NCBI GenBank assembly: GCA_031763025.1 | Contig: JASSKH010000020.1 | Span: forward strand, 7,442,667-7,506,666 | Direction of reading: 5' to 3' | Source: Macrocystis pyrifera | Lineage: Eukaryota > Sar > Phaeophyceae > Laminariales > Laminariaceae | Length of the DNA stretch: 64,000 bases | Part shown: one piece after another, positions 22,138 through 33,030 of the stretch | Layout of the letters: every line of letters begins with the position of its first letter | Numbering within the stretch: the stretch's first letter is position 1 | Translations under genes and position numbers: made by a program | Notes under the pieces: model-generated | Seen by the model: the letters and a program-made list of their open reading frames with translations, nothing else | Database searches by the model: none | Told to the model about the DNA's origin: nothing

Positions 22138-22590
22138 AGCGCTACTGGTTTGGCAGTCCCCATCCTATTTTTCGCAGTGGTCACCCTCGTGTTTTGTCGT
22201 TGAGGATTTGTCATATTCCTGGGCGGAGCAGTACATGATGGCGGAAAAGGCTCGCAATGTTCAGGACTACGACGCAGCGGATCGGATCATGGCCTCGCCA
22301 GATCCGTTCGAGCACAACGCCTCGGTCGAGGCGTGCGTAACGTATCTGGGATCGCGTTCTGGAAGACGCCGTCCTTGCTGGTATTTTTGCCAAATTCACG
22401 CAAACCCCGACCATGAAGCAGCACCTATTGAGCACCGGAATCAAACGTTTGGCTGAAGCAAGCCCTTTCGACCCCGTGTGGGGCATCGGTCCCCGGGCAG
22501 ACGACTCCCAGGCGAAAGACCCCTCTCGGTGGTGTTGGAAAAACAATCTTGGAAAAGCTCTTTCCGTCGTTCGTGACAGCCTCCGTTCAA
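22138..22590 (+). pseudogene. NADAR (YbiA-like) domain inside retroelement polyprotein, copy 1
   Basis: Read across three frames, the order matches NADAR proteins: FSQWSPSCFVVEDLSYSWA, then EQYMMAEKARNVQDYDAADR, IMASPDPFEHN, LGRGV, VLAGIFAKFTQTPTMKQHLL, STGIKRLAEASPFDPVWGIG, and W..KNNLGKALSVVRDSL. The EQYM Glu, the Asp of SPFD and the WGIG block are present. NADAR enzymes cleave N-glycosidic bonds (YbiA on riboflavin-pathway intermediates; others remove ADP-ribose from guanine). Frameshifts near 22316 and 22345 break it. Its placement between Gag and protease is the same as in copy 2. Substrate in a retroelement is unknown. Confidence 0.7.
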
Positions 22591-22789
22591 GCGAGGCCGG
22601 GTTGGCACACCCTGCCCCCTCCCATCAATTTTGCACTCCGACCACGCATGACAGAATTCATGAGGTTTCACCAGCGCCGCCCCGCCCTTTGGCCGTGGAC
22701 CGCGCATGCTCTGGTCCTCCGTTGGAGTTTCGACCTGTTTCCTGACGCGCCCGCTGATCAAAGCCCCGAGGTTTTGGGTGTCGCCCCCG

Positions 22790-23314
22790 GTGTTGACCCC
22801 TCCCTCGCGCTGCGAGAACGGCCCCTGCCTCGTCGGGGGCACCATTACTCTCGACGACGCCTCTTTCACAACTAAAATTGCTGTTCACAGCGGAGCTGGC
22901 GTTCTTGCACCTTCTGGTTGGGTGGCGCTTCTTGACACTGGCTCCCGACATACTTTTATTCATCGAGTTCTTTTGGACGGCATGCTTGCGGTTGGTGCGA
23001 CATCCATCGCGTGCGAACTGAAATGCTCCCCTCGTTCTTGGGGGGGATTTGACGAATGGCCGCTTCTGAATACTTCAACAAATTTGCGCCTGAGCGTCAA
23101 ATTGATTCGAGCAAATGAGCCTCGGTGCTCCCTGGCAGTGAGGGCCTGCGCGGTTTCCTCCTCAGTGATGCAGCATGCAGTACCGCTGGGACCCGACAAC
23201 TGGATACGTTTTAATAGCCGCTCCTATCGCTCCCTACCACCTCGGCGGTCAGACCAACGCGTTTTTGTTGAGCTGAAGTTAGTTCACCACGCCTCGAAAG
23301 GCAAGTATCCATAA
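22790..23314 (+). pseudogene. Retropepsin (aspartic protease) domain, copy 1
   Basis: Frame with VALLDTGSRHTFI (catalytic DTGS at about 22933-22944) preceded by a GPCLVGGTITLDDASF block and followed by SLAVRACAV and SDQRV. The retropepsin would process Gag-Pol. The homologous DTGS at 36410-36421 in copy 2 confirms the assignment. The reading frame is long (open from 22706), but the element around it is truncated. Confidence 0.7.
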
Positions 23315-23315
23315 T

Positions 23316-24460
23316 ATATAGATCCTCCAGGTCATACAGATCCTGCAAATCGTGCAGACCGCATCCCGGTTATGATGTACAGATCAAACAGATCACAAAT
23401 ATTCCACTCAGGTAGATCATACAGATCCTGCAGATCATACAGAATCCGAAGATCTTGCATATTCCACCCGGTTAAGATATACACATCGCACAGATCCCAC
23501 TCAGGTATACACCTATGAAAGATCTACCTCATACAAATCCTATCCCGGCCCAACATGCGGTAAAAAAGTGTGAAGTATACAGATTTTACAGATCCTCCAG
23601 ATCATACAGAAATACCGCAGATCATATAGATCCTGCAGATCGTGCAGATACTGAATATCATGCAGACCCACGAATAAACATGTGAATATAATGCAGATCG
23701 TACATACCCTAGCCCGGTGTACAGGTCATACAGGTCACACAGATTCCACTACGGTAGATCATACGGATCCTGCAGATTACACAGATCTTGCAGATCAATG
23801 ACATCCACCGATAAACCGTGCAGAGTATTTAGATCGTACAGACCCTATCTCGCTCAAGATATGCAGATCAGGCAGATCGGACAGATCCCATCCCGATCGA
23901 AATGTACTGATTGTAGAGATCACACAGATTCTACTCAGGTACACATCTATGAAACTTGTAACCACACAGATCCCCTTCAGACTAAACATGTGCCTGTCAT
24001 TGAGATCAACCAGATCCCACCTGGCACACAAGTGCAAACGATACGGAACGTACATATCTCCCGAGGCAAAAACTACTTGGAATGGGTAGATAATAGACCC
24101 TTCATATCATGAAGATACATCCTCCACATAATGCACACATTCCATTCAGATCATCCCACTCGGCACGCAAGTGCAATCGTAAAGACCAAGCAGATCTCAC
24201 CGCCAAAACAATGGATGATACATCTACATTATAAAAATCTGCAGATCGCACATATGCTTGAGGTCGTGGAGACCCACCCACGCAAAGCTATTCATCGGTT
24301 AATCACGGTACATGCATGTTCGGTTAACATTTGTACTTCATGCAGATCGTGCAGACCCCACCCGGTAGAGGTGTTAAGATCATCAAGGATCACACATATA
24401 TCGATGACTCAGATGACTCAGATCCCACCCAGGCGATAAATACCTGGATGATACAAATCA
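23316..24460. repeat. Degenerate minisatellite built on ATACAGATC / CTGCAGATC words
   Basis: About 1.15 kb of near-continuous 9-11 bp words (ACAGATCCTGCAGATC and variants). Larger modules such as ACTCAGGTANACANCTATGAAA recur at about 23491 and 23934. It begins exactly where retroelement copy 1 loses homology. The long Tyr/Arg-rich frame 23717-24112 is a repeat artefact. Confidence 0.8.
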
Positions 24461-24479
24461 CGTCAATTTCCTTCTGAGT

Positions 24480-24725
24480 GCTACACTTTTCCTTTTTAGC
24501 AATACAGTAGTCCATGCCTCCTATACGCCAACGTATGCGAGAGCATCGAAGAATAGACTACTACTCTTCGCTTTTAGCAATATTACAGTACTACCGTAAC
24601 CCATGAAACTTTTTTCTCCGACATCATTTTTACTGCAACCAGAGGTGCAATGTTTCTACCTGTGTCTTTCTTTTCAACTTGCGACACCCCCAGGATTTCA
24701 TGTCTCCCACCTCCCGAAGGGGAAC
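24480..24725 (+). repeat. Dispersed repeat B, copy 1
   Basis: Shares with 28665-28882 the ordered blocks AGCAATACAGTAG, CATGC.TCCTAT.CGCCAA, ATGCGAGAGCATC, AGAGGTGCAA, TTTCAACTTG and TCCCGAAGGGGAA. Direct orientation; roughly 70-75% alike by eye. Confidence 0.65.
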
Positions 24726-25146
24726 CTTGTACTTTGTACCACATGGCCGTTTTTTCCGGAATAGTTCACTCTTCTCGATTGGCCGCGGGTTTTTTTCTCG
24801 TGCTTGCTGCAGCGGAGCCCGCAGGGGGGCGGCGTGGAATGTGCTTTGCAAGCGTTTGCCCCGGATGACCGCCGTGGGGCGTGCTGTAGACCTTCAAAGT
24901 CGCGAAATCTGGCAAATAATAACGGGAACCTGTTCCGGCCTGCTAGAGCCGAGCAGGCCTATGGGAAACCCCGAGCTGTGAATGGTCCGAATTGCATAAA
25001 TTTGCACTTCTCTACTGATGGATTGTGATTCTGATGTACCGCAGCAAGCAGCCCACAAAGGCCAGGCAGCCAAGGTATAACAGCCGCGCTTCAAGCGTTT
25101 CCCTTCGTGAGAGCCACGCATATGTGTGAACGTGTGTGCGTGTGTC

Positions 25147-25257
25147 TATTACGGGGGTCCATAGTTAACGGGACCAAATTCTTTTAGTAAAAATAGGTAA
25201 ATATATAAGTTTTTTTATGTTTACCATAGGTCCTATTAACTATGGAGCCCCGTAATA
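25147..25257. mobile_element. MITE family A, copy 2 (111 bp)
   Basis: TTACGGGGGTCCATAGTTAA at the left and the complement of TTACGGGGCTCCATAGTTAA at the right, flanked by TA. It lies in a TTCGTGAGAGC...GTGTGCGTGT sequence that recurs without the MITE at about 25527-25585. Confidence 0.8.
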
Positions 25258-26149
25258 GTGTTCTTCGAGCTCGAGCAATCGAGTGACCGTGATCTCATCT
25301 TGTTGTTTTGCGGTGCAATAGACTTGGAAACCTACCCCATTCTTCGTATTGTTAGCTGGAAGAATATTATTCGTCTCGCTTTCCGCTGCAACCGCAGCAG
25401 AACACAGTGCTGCTCGAGCTCGTGCGGCTCCACCGGTACACAGGAGAACACAACAACAGGCGTACGAGTGCTGCTGGAGTCGAGTTCTCGTGTGCTCGTG
25501 ACTGCTTGGCCAATCTCAAGGTATTCCCTTCGTGAGAGCTACGGACGGTGCTACTGCATGTGTGTGCGTGTATCTCGAGCTTGTCGTGCTCAGGCAATCG
25601 AATAGGAACAACCGCACGCCAAACAGAGACGACTCGGACGACGACAGTTAGCTGTGCGCCTGAGGTCCGTATCGACCAGAAAAAAGTGGCATGTGAAATT
25701 TTATGATTTTTTTCCCAAACGTAGCAACCAACAGACTGGACAAAAAGAACGATTCCGAACTGTCATGGCGCTCCAAAATAACTTGAATATAGTATACCGG
25801 AAGGTCAGCCTTGCATCGCTTTTACCTCCTAATGCTCACGAATTGGCTGTCCACAGTGTGCCCAGACGTATAAAAACATAAATTTGGCAACCGGAATGTT
25901 TTTCGGTTTGATGCTGGTATCCAAAACAGGATATTTCGGCATTATTTACCTGTCTGCAGAGCGCGTCGACTGATATGAAAAGTCGAGTCTACAGAAGCCT
26001 AGTTTATAGTATGCCGCACACGGATGAACAAAAATCACCCCAATCGTGCTTCTGAGTAAGCAGACACACCCCGTCAAAAAAGAGTAGTTTTTTTATATAC
26101 ATCATACAATGAGAAACACGACACGACAAAAGAAAAATAACAACAAGCA

Positions 26150-27895
26150 ATTACAGCAGGCCTTGAACAAAAAAAAACGAGGAGTTCTTTGCCCACACGG
26201 GGAAAACGGAGAAGCGGGGAGAGAGAAGCGCGCCAAGAACATAGCGGAGCTCCGCGACTATCGTGCGTTGGAGCGACGCCATGACGGTGATGCCCGCGCA
26301 CGCGACGATGCTGTCGCCATATATGTTCTTAGAGCGCAGCTCGCCAATCGGCCGAGAGTCAAGCCGAAGACCGAAAAAAGGCAATGGAAATCGAGGAGCG
26401 GCTGCGACTTGACACAGCAGAAACGTTGTCCACGGAGCGTCAACAGCGACTGCACTCGGAGGCAGGAACGCGTGCAGCACTAGTGGCGCTGGCAGTCGAG
26501 GACGGGCGGACAAGGGCAGAGGTGGTGAGGGTGGCGAGGCTTTCGGAGGAGATGGATCGCCTTTCGTTTGTCACGGGTAGTCTCATCGAGGAGAGGAATC
26601 AGCTCGTGCCGGGGTTTTGGCGGTCAATTTTTGGCGCAGAAGGAGAGCCAGCCCGGATGCACCTTCGAGAGCGGCTAGGCTTCGAGAAGCTCAAGCTCAA
26701 GCAGACGGAAAGGGAGGTGGAGAACGATAAAGCTTGGGGGAAGCAGCAGCTAGTAAACAACGCCAATGTGAGGGAGAGGGTGAGCAGCAGCGCAAGCAGT
26801 CGTTTTGTTGTTCATGGCATGCTCGGCCTGGGGTAGCCTCGACAGATTTTGACGTTGTGCTATATTTTCTTTCGACATGATGCATCTGCTGCAGGAAACA
26901 CTATTAATAGTATTATTTAAATTCACTTGTTTTTTACTGACTTTTGTTCTTCTGATTAACGTATATTTGTATAACTTGTTATTTGAGTAAAAATAAAGTT
27001 CACATCCAACCAATACGGAGCACTTAATATTAAGAGCTGCCTCTTTGTTCTTGTCGATGCTCTGTTGTCATGCCGCGACCCTCCTGGTTTTGACGACAAC
27101 AGAACAGACGCCAACGCAAACAGATCGAGGCCTCGGCAGCAGCTGCAGCAGCTATGGCCGGTGGGACCGGCAGCAGGCGCACGCCTGTCCCTGTCCAGAC
27201 AAGGTCACCCCTGCAGGAAGACACAGGAAAAAATTTCGAGAATATAGTTTAGGACAATCTGCGCCCGTATGGCGAGACTGCGGGGGAGGATGATGAGGAG
27301 GGGGGCGGTGGAAAAGGCAAGAGGTGCGCGCACGGTATGGCGTCGGCGCGTCTATGTCAGGACACCCTTGAGATCGGGACCCCGCTCAAACACGCGGTCC
27401 CATTATCATGAAAGTTCTGTACGCGAGAACCGGTGCGCAGTTCGACGATGTGTTGCTTCGACCATTCGTGCCAAGAACCCGAACCCAAGGGAGCCATAAA
27501 GAATACGTTCTCCATCCCCACGTTGACGGCAAGGTGGGGGACATGCAAGAAGCACCCAATGCGGAACGCATATATGATTTCTTCGGCGAGAACGGCAACG
27601 GACCGCGCTGCATCGCCATCTTCCACCTCCTCTTTCTCCCGCTGCTGCGCTGCCTGTTGCTGATGCTGACCCTGGCTTACATATGACTGCTATTTTCTAA
27701 AAATTCCTGGTCTCCAGAAATTGTCCAAGCTTTTGGGCTTTGGTCTCTAATGAAAAGATATGATGACGGCTGCTGTCAATTTTCGTTGTGGTTGGTAAAA
27801 AAAAAGCGAAATTCATCTTTGCGCACAACGACTGATATTGCTGGTACCAGCAATAAAAGGGACCTCAGGCGCACTCCTAGCAGTAGAGACAGCCA
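26150..27895 (+). repeat. Dispersed repeat C, longer copy, containing a coiled-coil ORF
   Basis: The blocks 26160-26380 and 27600-27895 reappear in inverted orientation, in the same order, at 53895-54610, with the middle about 1.2 kb missing there. It therefore behaves as a dispersed element of at least 1.7 kb. No terminal repeats or transposase were identified. Confidence 0.55.
26384..26836 (+). CDS. Coiled-coil ORF within repeat C, function unknown
   Basis: 150 codons from ATG to TAG; the frame is open from 26333. Composition is Glu/Arg/Ala/Leu-rich with few helix breakers (for example EERLRLDTAETLSTERQQRL), strongly suggesting a coiled coil. An overlapping frame, 26109-26483, reads KRAKNIAELRDYRALERR upstream, so a frameshift near 26330 probably divides one longer protein. 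A SIFGAEGEPAR loop separates two helical parts. Part of the upstream half recurs at 54380-54600. No family recognised. It could be a transposon or captured gene. Confidence 0.4.
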   Translation: MEIEERLRLDTAETLSTERQQRLHSEAGTRAALVALAVEDGRTRAEVVRVARLSEEMDRLSFVTGSLIEERNQLVPGFWRSIFGAEGEPARMHLRERLGFEKLKLKQTEREVENDKAWGKQQLVNNANVRERVSSSASSRFVVHGMLGLG

Positions 27896-28525
27896 CAACT
27901 CGAACTCAAGCGAATCTAACAACGGTAGTCTCAACAGTCATGGGCATTGGTTCATCGTCAACGAAGTGAGAGTTGGCGCATACTTGCACAGATGCATTGC
28001 CCGTCATCGCTTCGACAACTCTCTATTTTATTTCATTATGTGATACCAACTACTTTCTCTCATGTCTCAACACATGCAAGACGAACTGCCCGGTTCCGGG
28101 GGAACCTTTTCCCAACAAGTTCTTGCCTCCTGGATAAACGAAACAAACACCAAGATTTATGGGTCGCCTCAAACACAGTACTAAAGCGATATAAATTACC
28201 TTCAGCTCATGGCAAATCCGACCGCATCTGCAACGAAATCGTAGCCGCCAGCCAATTATGCAATATCCAAACCAACATAACGTTCGCTGGCCATCTATAT
28301 CTGATACGTCTGATGCAAAACACGTGAGGCGTTCTATATAGAATCGATCATTGTTCCACCGTACAGTACAACAGGCCTTGATCACTGATCGCCAAATTAG
28401 CCCACCACTCGCTGCAAATATCAATACTTCGTCCTTTTGTACTACAACAGGTTTTATAACAGCCTCGCAATTGTTCTTGGAATATATAGGATGCACTGCC
28501 TACTGTATTGCTGAAAGGAAAGCGA
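27896..28525. other. No gene recognised
   Basis: Short overlapping frames only (27947-28327 plus, 28050-28496 minus), without recognisable motifs. Confidence 0.4.
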
Positions 28526-28632
28526 ATTACGGGGGTCCATAGTAAACAGGACCAAATGTTGTTAGTAAAATAGTTAAATATATAGGTTTTTGTGTGTACC
28601 GTGGGTCCTGTTTACTATGGTCCCCCGTAATA
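28526..28632. mobile_element. MITE family A, copy 3 (107 bp)
   Basis: TTACGGGGGTCCATAGTAAA and the complement of TTACGGGGGACCATAGTAAA, the best-matched inverted ends of the family. The right flank is TA, the left flank AA. The centre has the same TTAGTAAAA...AAATATATAGGTTTTT sequence as other copies. Confidence 0.8.
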
Positions 28633-28664
28633 GTACACAGCAGCAGAGTACTTCGCTTTTCTTT

Positions 28665-28882
28665 GAGCAATACAGTAGTTCATGCTTCCTATTCGCCAAA
28701 ACATGCGAGAGCATCCATGGCTACACGACTACTTATCGTCTTTAGCTAAAAAGTGTCCCTTTACTCATCCAAAATCATTTTCACTTCCATAAGAGGTGCA
28801 AGGGCTTTACCTGCGTCTCTCGTTTCAACTTGTGACCGCCCCCCGGATTTCACGCCGCCCACATCCCGAAGGGGAAATTTGC
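28665..28882 (+). repeat. Dispersed repeat B, copy 2
   Basis: Second copy of the 24480-24725 sequence (see shared blocks there). Both copies are close to a family A MITE, but the MITE lies downstream of copy 1 and upstream of copy 2. Confidence 0.65.
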
Positions 28883-30200
28883 ATATATGTACCGAATGAT
28901 TAGACAGTTGACATCGGAACAACCCATTTCAGGAGAAATACAAACAACAGCACGACCCCCGGGAAACGTCGCGAGCATGGCCATGGCTGTCGATGGCAGA
29001 GACAGGGGGGGTGGGCAAAGTGAGGCGCAAACAGGAAAAAGCGCACCGATTGATGAACCGCGTTGCGAGCTAGCTCTTAAACAACTAAAAACACAGGTCT
29101 TAAAAATATGTTGCGATCTCTCGCACCCGATCTCAATCAACTTGATATGGGCCAGTCTAATAATGGATAAACCATCCAAATACCGTATCTCGTGAGCGAC
29201 GGCCAATTGGGATTTGAAATTTGGAACCATTCACTCCGACGAAACACTCATGTGACATGTGCAAAACAAGAGTATATAGAAAATGACGTGTAAATTGTTG
29301 GACTCGATCTCGACGAGATATCGGCAAAACACAAAACTACCAACTTTAGAACATGAACTTCGTGTTGCAATCGTCTATCTCGATCAGGGCAAAAATAGAT
29401 GTGCACATACGCAGATACACCGAAAGCAAGTTATATTTTATTTTAGACGAGTTACGGTCGCCTTTGTGTTTTTTTTTTATCATCGTATCGGTCATACCTC
29501 TCGAACAAGATAAAAGGGCTTGCTTCAATTTTTGGGGTGGCGCATGATCAACACCGTTGAAAACAAATACATCCCAATATCAATAGTACACATTCCAGGC
29601 AGTATGGAGCGGGACGTCTACCACTTTGGCTCGTATGTAATGCGTGCGTGATGAAAACATCACGCACAATAAGAGCACATGAAACTTGGTAGGTAAATGG
29701 TATGATAACATGGCACCCGTCACCGTGTACGCCGCAGAGCGGCAGGACCTATGCACCTCGTGGTAGAGACGTTGTGAGGCTTGAGACGCGAATCATCCAG
29801 GGTCTCCTGTCGATCACTCGACGACAACAAAAAAAGTGAAATGGGCGGGCTTTTTTTTTTTTCGGGCTCGTTTTCCGCCGGTTTTTACTTCCATTTTCGT
29901 TATCGTTATCGTTATCGTTATCGACCTTCAGGGGTTTTCTGTACGGTGAAGATCATTATCGTTATATATTCCGTTATCGAAGTCATTTCGGCCTTATCGT
30001 ACCGAAACGTTCCTGGTTTCGATATCCAACACTACAGTAGCATGGACACTGGTTGTGCTGGGTGTCGATGGGTAGAAAGAACGGTTTAATGTGAAACCAC
30101 ACACACACAGGTTCGTGACCGCAGGCAGCTAGGTAGTAGGTGGTCCGCATGCCTACCAGGATCAATTTCGTCGACACGAATCTCACCGAGTTGTTAAGAT
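28883..30200. other. No gene recognised; small (CGTTAT)n run
   Basis: Contains a CGTTAT microsatellite of about five units at 29898-29923. At 30025-30110 there is a reverse-oriented copy of dispersed repeat D (GGACACTGGTTGTGCTGG followed by TGTCGATGGGTAGAAAGAACGG). Confidence 0.4.
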
Positions 30201-30209
30201 CAGAGCTCG

Positions 30210-30350
30210 GGACACTTTGTATCCCTGGACATGTTTGCCAATTATGTCGGTACTCGTTGGTACTCACATGTGTTGATTGCTAAGATCAGCTTTATTCATT
30301 TCGTGCACGCCGACACTAAGAGCCGAGCTCATGCCTCGCTGGGAGAACTC
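30210..30350 (-). repeat. Putative LTR remnant, 3' side of element
   Basis: GGACACTTTGTATCCCTGG, then TCGGTACTCGTTGG, CAGCTTTATTC.TTTCGT and GACTAAGAGC.GAGCTC. The same blocks in the same order and orientation occur at 41800-41955. Roughly 70-75% alike by eye; exact termini not found. Confidence 0.5.
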
Positions 30351-31280
30351 CTGGTTTTCCATCTACGAAACGCCTCCCAATTGCTACAAATACGATCCCA
30401 ACACTTGAACCTCGGTAATCACCGGGCTGGCCGCCTCATTCAAGGCAGTGTCACAACACTAACCCACTCTGATGAGCCGCTTATGCAGAATCATGAACAT
30501 TTCGTGGAATCCCCAATTCCACAACTAGAACATGAGTCGAAGAAGCGGCTCCTCCAAACTCACTCCCACACCTCTGAATGGCGAGGCAACGATGTCGAAA
30601 AGGAGCGAACACAATTAGGAAAGGAAGACTTAACCCTATGGGGCAGGAACAAATCGTCAACGCAAGCAATCGCAATGCCACCTGCAACGGGGGGGGGGGG
30701 TGCGAGGAAGTTTCGTGGGAAAGCGAACAGTGAATACCAAAAACGACAAACCAAATTAACACGGAATACGACAAGAACCACCTAAACCCAGCCCACAACT
30801 CTGGAAATGCGTCCTGTTCCATAAATGAGTGGACCGACTACCCAGACGAGCGCTGACACTGGGCGAGGGGGGTAGGACGGACAAAACATGCAAGAAGCAT
30901 CGCCAATTCAGCCTAAGAAAAAATATACCAGAAACACACCGAATAGAAAACCCCTCGACCCGAAAACTCGGGAAACGTCCAGAGGTAGAAAACCTCTCCC
31001 CAACGTCCAGGAAAACGAGAAGAAAAATATATCGAGTGCAGCCGAGAAGCAAACGTCAGCCATCCACGGCGTCGCCTCAGTATTCATCTACGTTACGCTG
31101 GACCCGCCGCTTAAACGCGCTAGACAAGTGAATTTGCAGACACTAATAACCTCGTACAGCTCTCGTCGAAGCCGTGTAGCGCGTCGGAGAAAGAGGAAGC
31201 CTGATCGGTCTCGGGTCGTCAAAACATCGAACCCAATATACTCCCCCGTTAGCGTTGTGGCGCCCATTTTCCCGATCTAC
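30351..31280. other. Between the LTR remnant and pol; no domain recognised
   Basis: Long plus-strand frames (30231-30785, 30888-31439) have no recognisable motif. Probably the 3' untranslated part of the element, or sequence inserted into it. Includes a run of G near 30690. Confidence 0.35.
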
Positions 31281-32053
31281 AACAGACCGTCATCGCCGTT
31301 GGGCCCAAAATGGGCCCCGTTGGGAAGCACAGTGTTGCAATATCGGCGAAGCCAATCGGCGTGCGATACGAAGCCTTTGCCGGGTGAAACCGGATACGCA
31401 GCACTAGCCGGGTGCCAGAAACCGCCCGCTGTACTCTGAGAAAGCTCCCGTTGTGCAGCGTTGATTCTCATTCGGAGGTACAGGTGGTTGGTGTGGCGGT
31501 GCTGGGTCCGAGTGCCGGCCAGGTAGCGCGAAACGTCGAGGCGAGAAAGCTGAAGGTCCTTTTCCCCTCCCCAGGATAGACGGGATAGTCCTGTTCAGTG
31601 CGTCTCGTATATCACCACGATGACGCCGTCCACCTCTTACGGATTGTTTTCCGGTGATCGTTTCCACTTCGAGTGGTTGAAGAGGCGTCGAAACATCATC
31701 CTCGGTGACATGGTACCGGGGAATTTCTTGGAGAAGTTGTTGAGCACGTATTGCGTCAACCCCGCCGGCAAATACTTCAGCATGTCAGAACGGTCGTGGA
31801 GGTTGGCACAAGGCTTGCAGCGTTGAACTGATAGACGCCGGCGAGCATCAGCGCCGGGCATATCAGAACGAAGATCCAGATAGAGGAGCTTTGCCTGGAG
31901 AGGAGATCCGTCCGGGGTGTCCGCTGAGGAGCAGGGGCCAAGGGCGAGGACGTTGTAGGGGGGCGTCCACTTGAGTGAGAGTTTGGCCTGGAGCGTCTTG
32001 GCGTCCGTGTCGGGCTTCGCGCCCTGGCCGATAGTGGCCGCCGTATTGTACAC
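31281..32053 (-). pseudogene. C-terminal tail of pol beyond integrase
   Basis: Frames read VYNTAATIGQGAKPDTDAKTL (split here as VYNTAATIGQ + GAKPDTDAKTL), LSLKWTPPYNVLALGPC, LLYLDLRSDMPGADARRR and LPAGLTQYVLNNFSKK. WTPPYNVLALGPC corresponds to the GPY/F-type module of gypsy integrases. Shift from one frame to the next occurs near 31640. Further downstream pieces (GTVLPNGAHFGPNGDDGL) end at about 31281. Confidence 0.55.
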
Positions 32054-32099
32054 CCACGCCCAGCGGCCAACGTCAAATTTGGGGACTGGACGCAGAGCC

Positions 32100-33030
32100 T
32101 CGAAAAGTGGGGAGTTGCGACGATTTACACGAGCAACAGTGAGGGTGTGGTGTTCGCGAACGATGTCGTACGATCGCTGCTAGCGGTCCGTCGCAAAGTC
32201 GCAGTAAGCGAGGTGGTCGCCGGCCAAGCTCTGGTGGGCGGCGACTCCAGCACTCTTGAAAATCGTGAGAACATGGCGTGCCAGCAAACCCATATACACC
32301 GCGTCAGGAGCCAAACTCGTGGCGGCGCTGACGGACTTGTTGTACGCGAATTCGACATGAGGTAGCTGATCATCCCAGTTGGTTTGGAGCTCGTTGGCGG
32401 CATTGCCAGCACGTTCCACGACGCCGTTTGTCGATTGGGTGGAAGGATCTGGTGGCATTTTCCGAACCTCCAAAAGCTAATAAACTTCGTGCGAAAGCTT
32501 GGAGCCGAACTCGGGGCCGTTGTCCTAGGGGATGCTGCGCGGGCATTCCCAGAAGGGAATTCATCGGTTGATGAGAATGATAGCCGTGTCCTCTGCGGTA
32601 AACGTTGCCCCTGTGACGGCGAATATCTAGGCTCGGCGGCTGAAACGATCAGTGAAAAGCCATATGTACGTATTTCCTCGAGGTGTCGCCGGGAAAGGGC
32701 GGTAATAGTCGCTGCTGACGGCGATGCCGGGTCCGTCTGTCAAGGGCAACATGCCGGTGGGCCACCGGATCGTCTGCCGCGACGCTTTCTGTGGTTATCA
32801 CTTCAAGCAGTTGCATAATCATCACCGGTTGCCGATGCTCGTACCGATCCACCAGTAGATGCGTTCGAGCGTACGGGGGATGCGCGCGGTTCCTAGGTGG
32901 CAAGAATCTGTTGAATGGCAAGCCTGCATGACTCAGGGGCGCATGCGCAGCGGCACATAAATGCGAGTAGGCTCGTCGTTCAATAACAAGGCCGTATGAC
33001 AGACCGGGCGTTGCGTGACGCAAGGGGGAG
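32100..33030 (-). pseudogene. Integrase domain (DDE) of gypsy-like element
   Basis: In the reverse complement: ERIYWWIG (end of the zinc-binding part), VSSDYYRPFPATPRGNTYI with the first Asp, DNGPEFGSKL with the second Asp, and QSTNGVVERA with the Glu, followed by LPHVEFAYNKSVSAAT. All three catalytic residues are readable, but a TAG just before DNGPEF and frame changes inactivate the ORF. Integrase inserts the cDNA into the host chromosome. Confidence 0.65.

Larger units (their letters stand above)
20490..23315 (+). mobile_element. Truncated Ty3/gypsy-like element with NADAR domain, copy 1
   Basis: Colinear with the minus-strand element at 31-39 kb. It contains the Gag C-terminal zinc-knuckle region, a Pro/Ser-rich linker, a NADAR domain and a retropepsin. 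Homology starts near CDTSCNCW (about 20525) and stops just after the protease at VHHAS, where a minisatellite begins. No RT, integrase or LTR remains. Frameshifts occur within the NADAR and linker regions, so the copy is dead. Opposite orientation to copy 2. Confidence 0.7.

Noticed and set aside
22138-22590. NADAR region as an unrelated host gene or chance similarity
   Set aside because: The motif order is long and specific, and the same domain sits at the same place in two separate element copies.
30025-30110. This GGACACTGG-containing stretch as part of the LTR
   Set aside because: It matches dispersed repeat D in reverse orientation, not the 41800-41955 sequence; the LTR-like homology starts only at about 30210.
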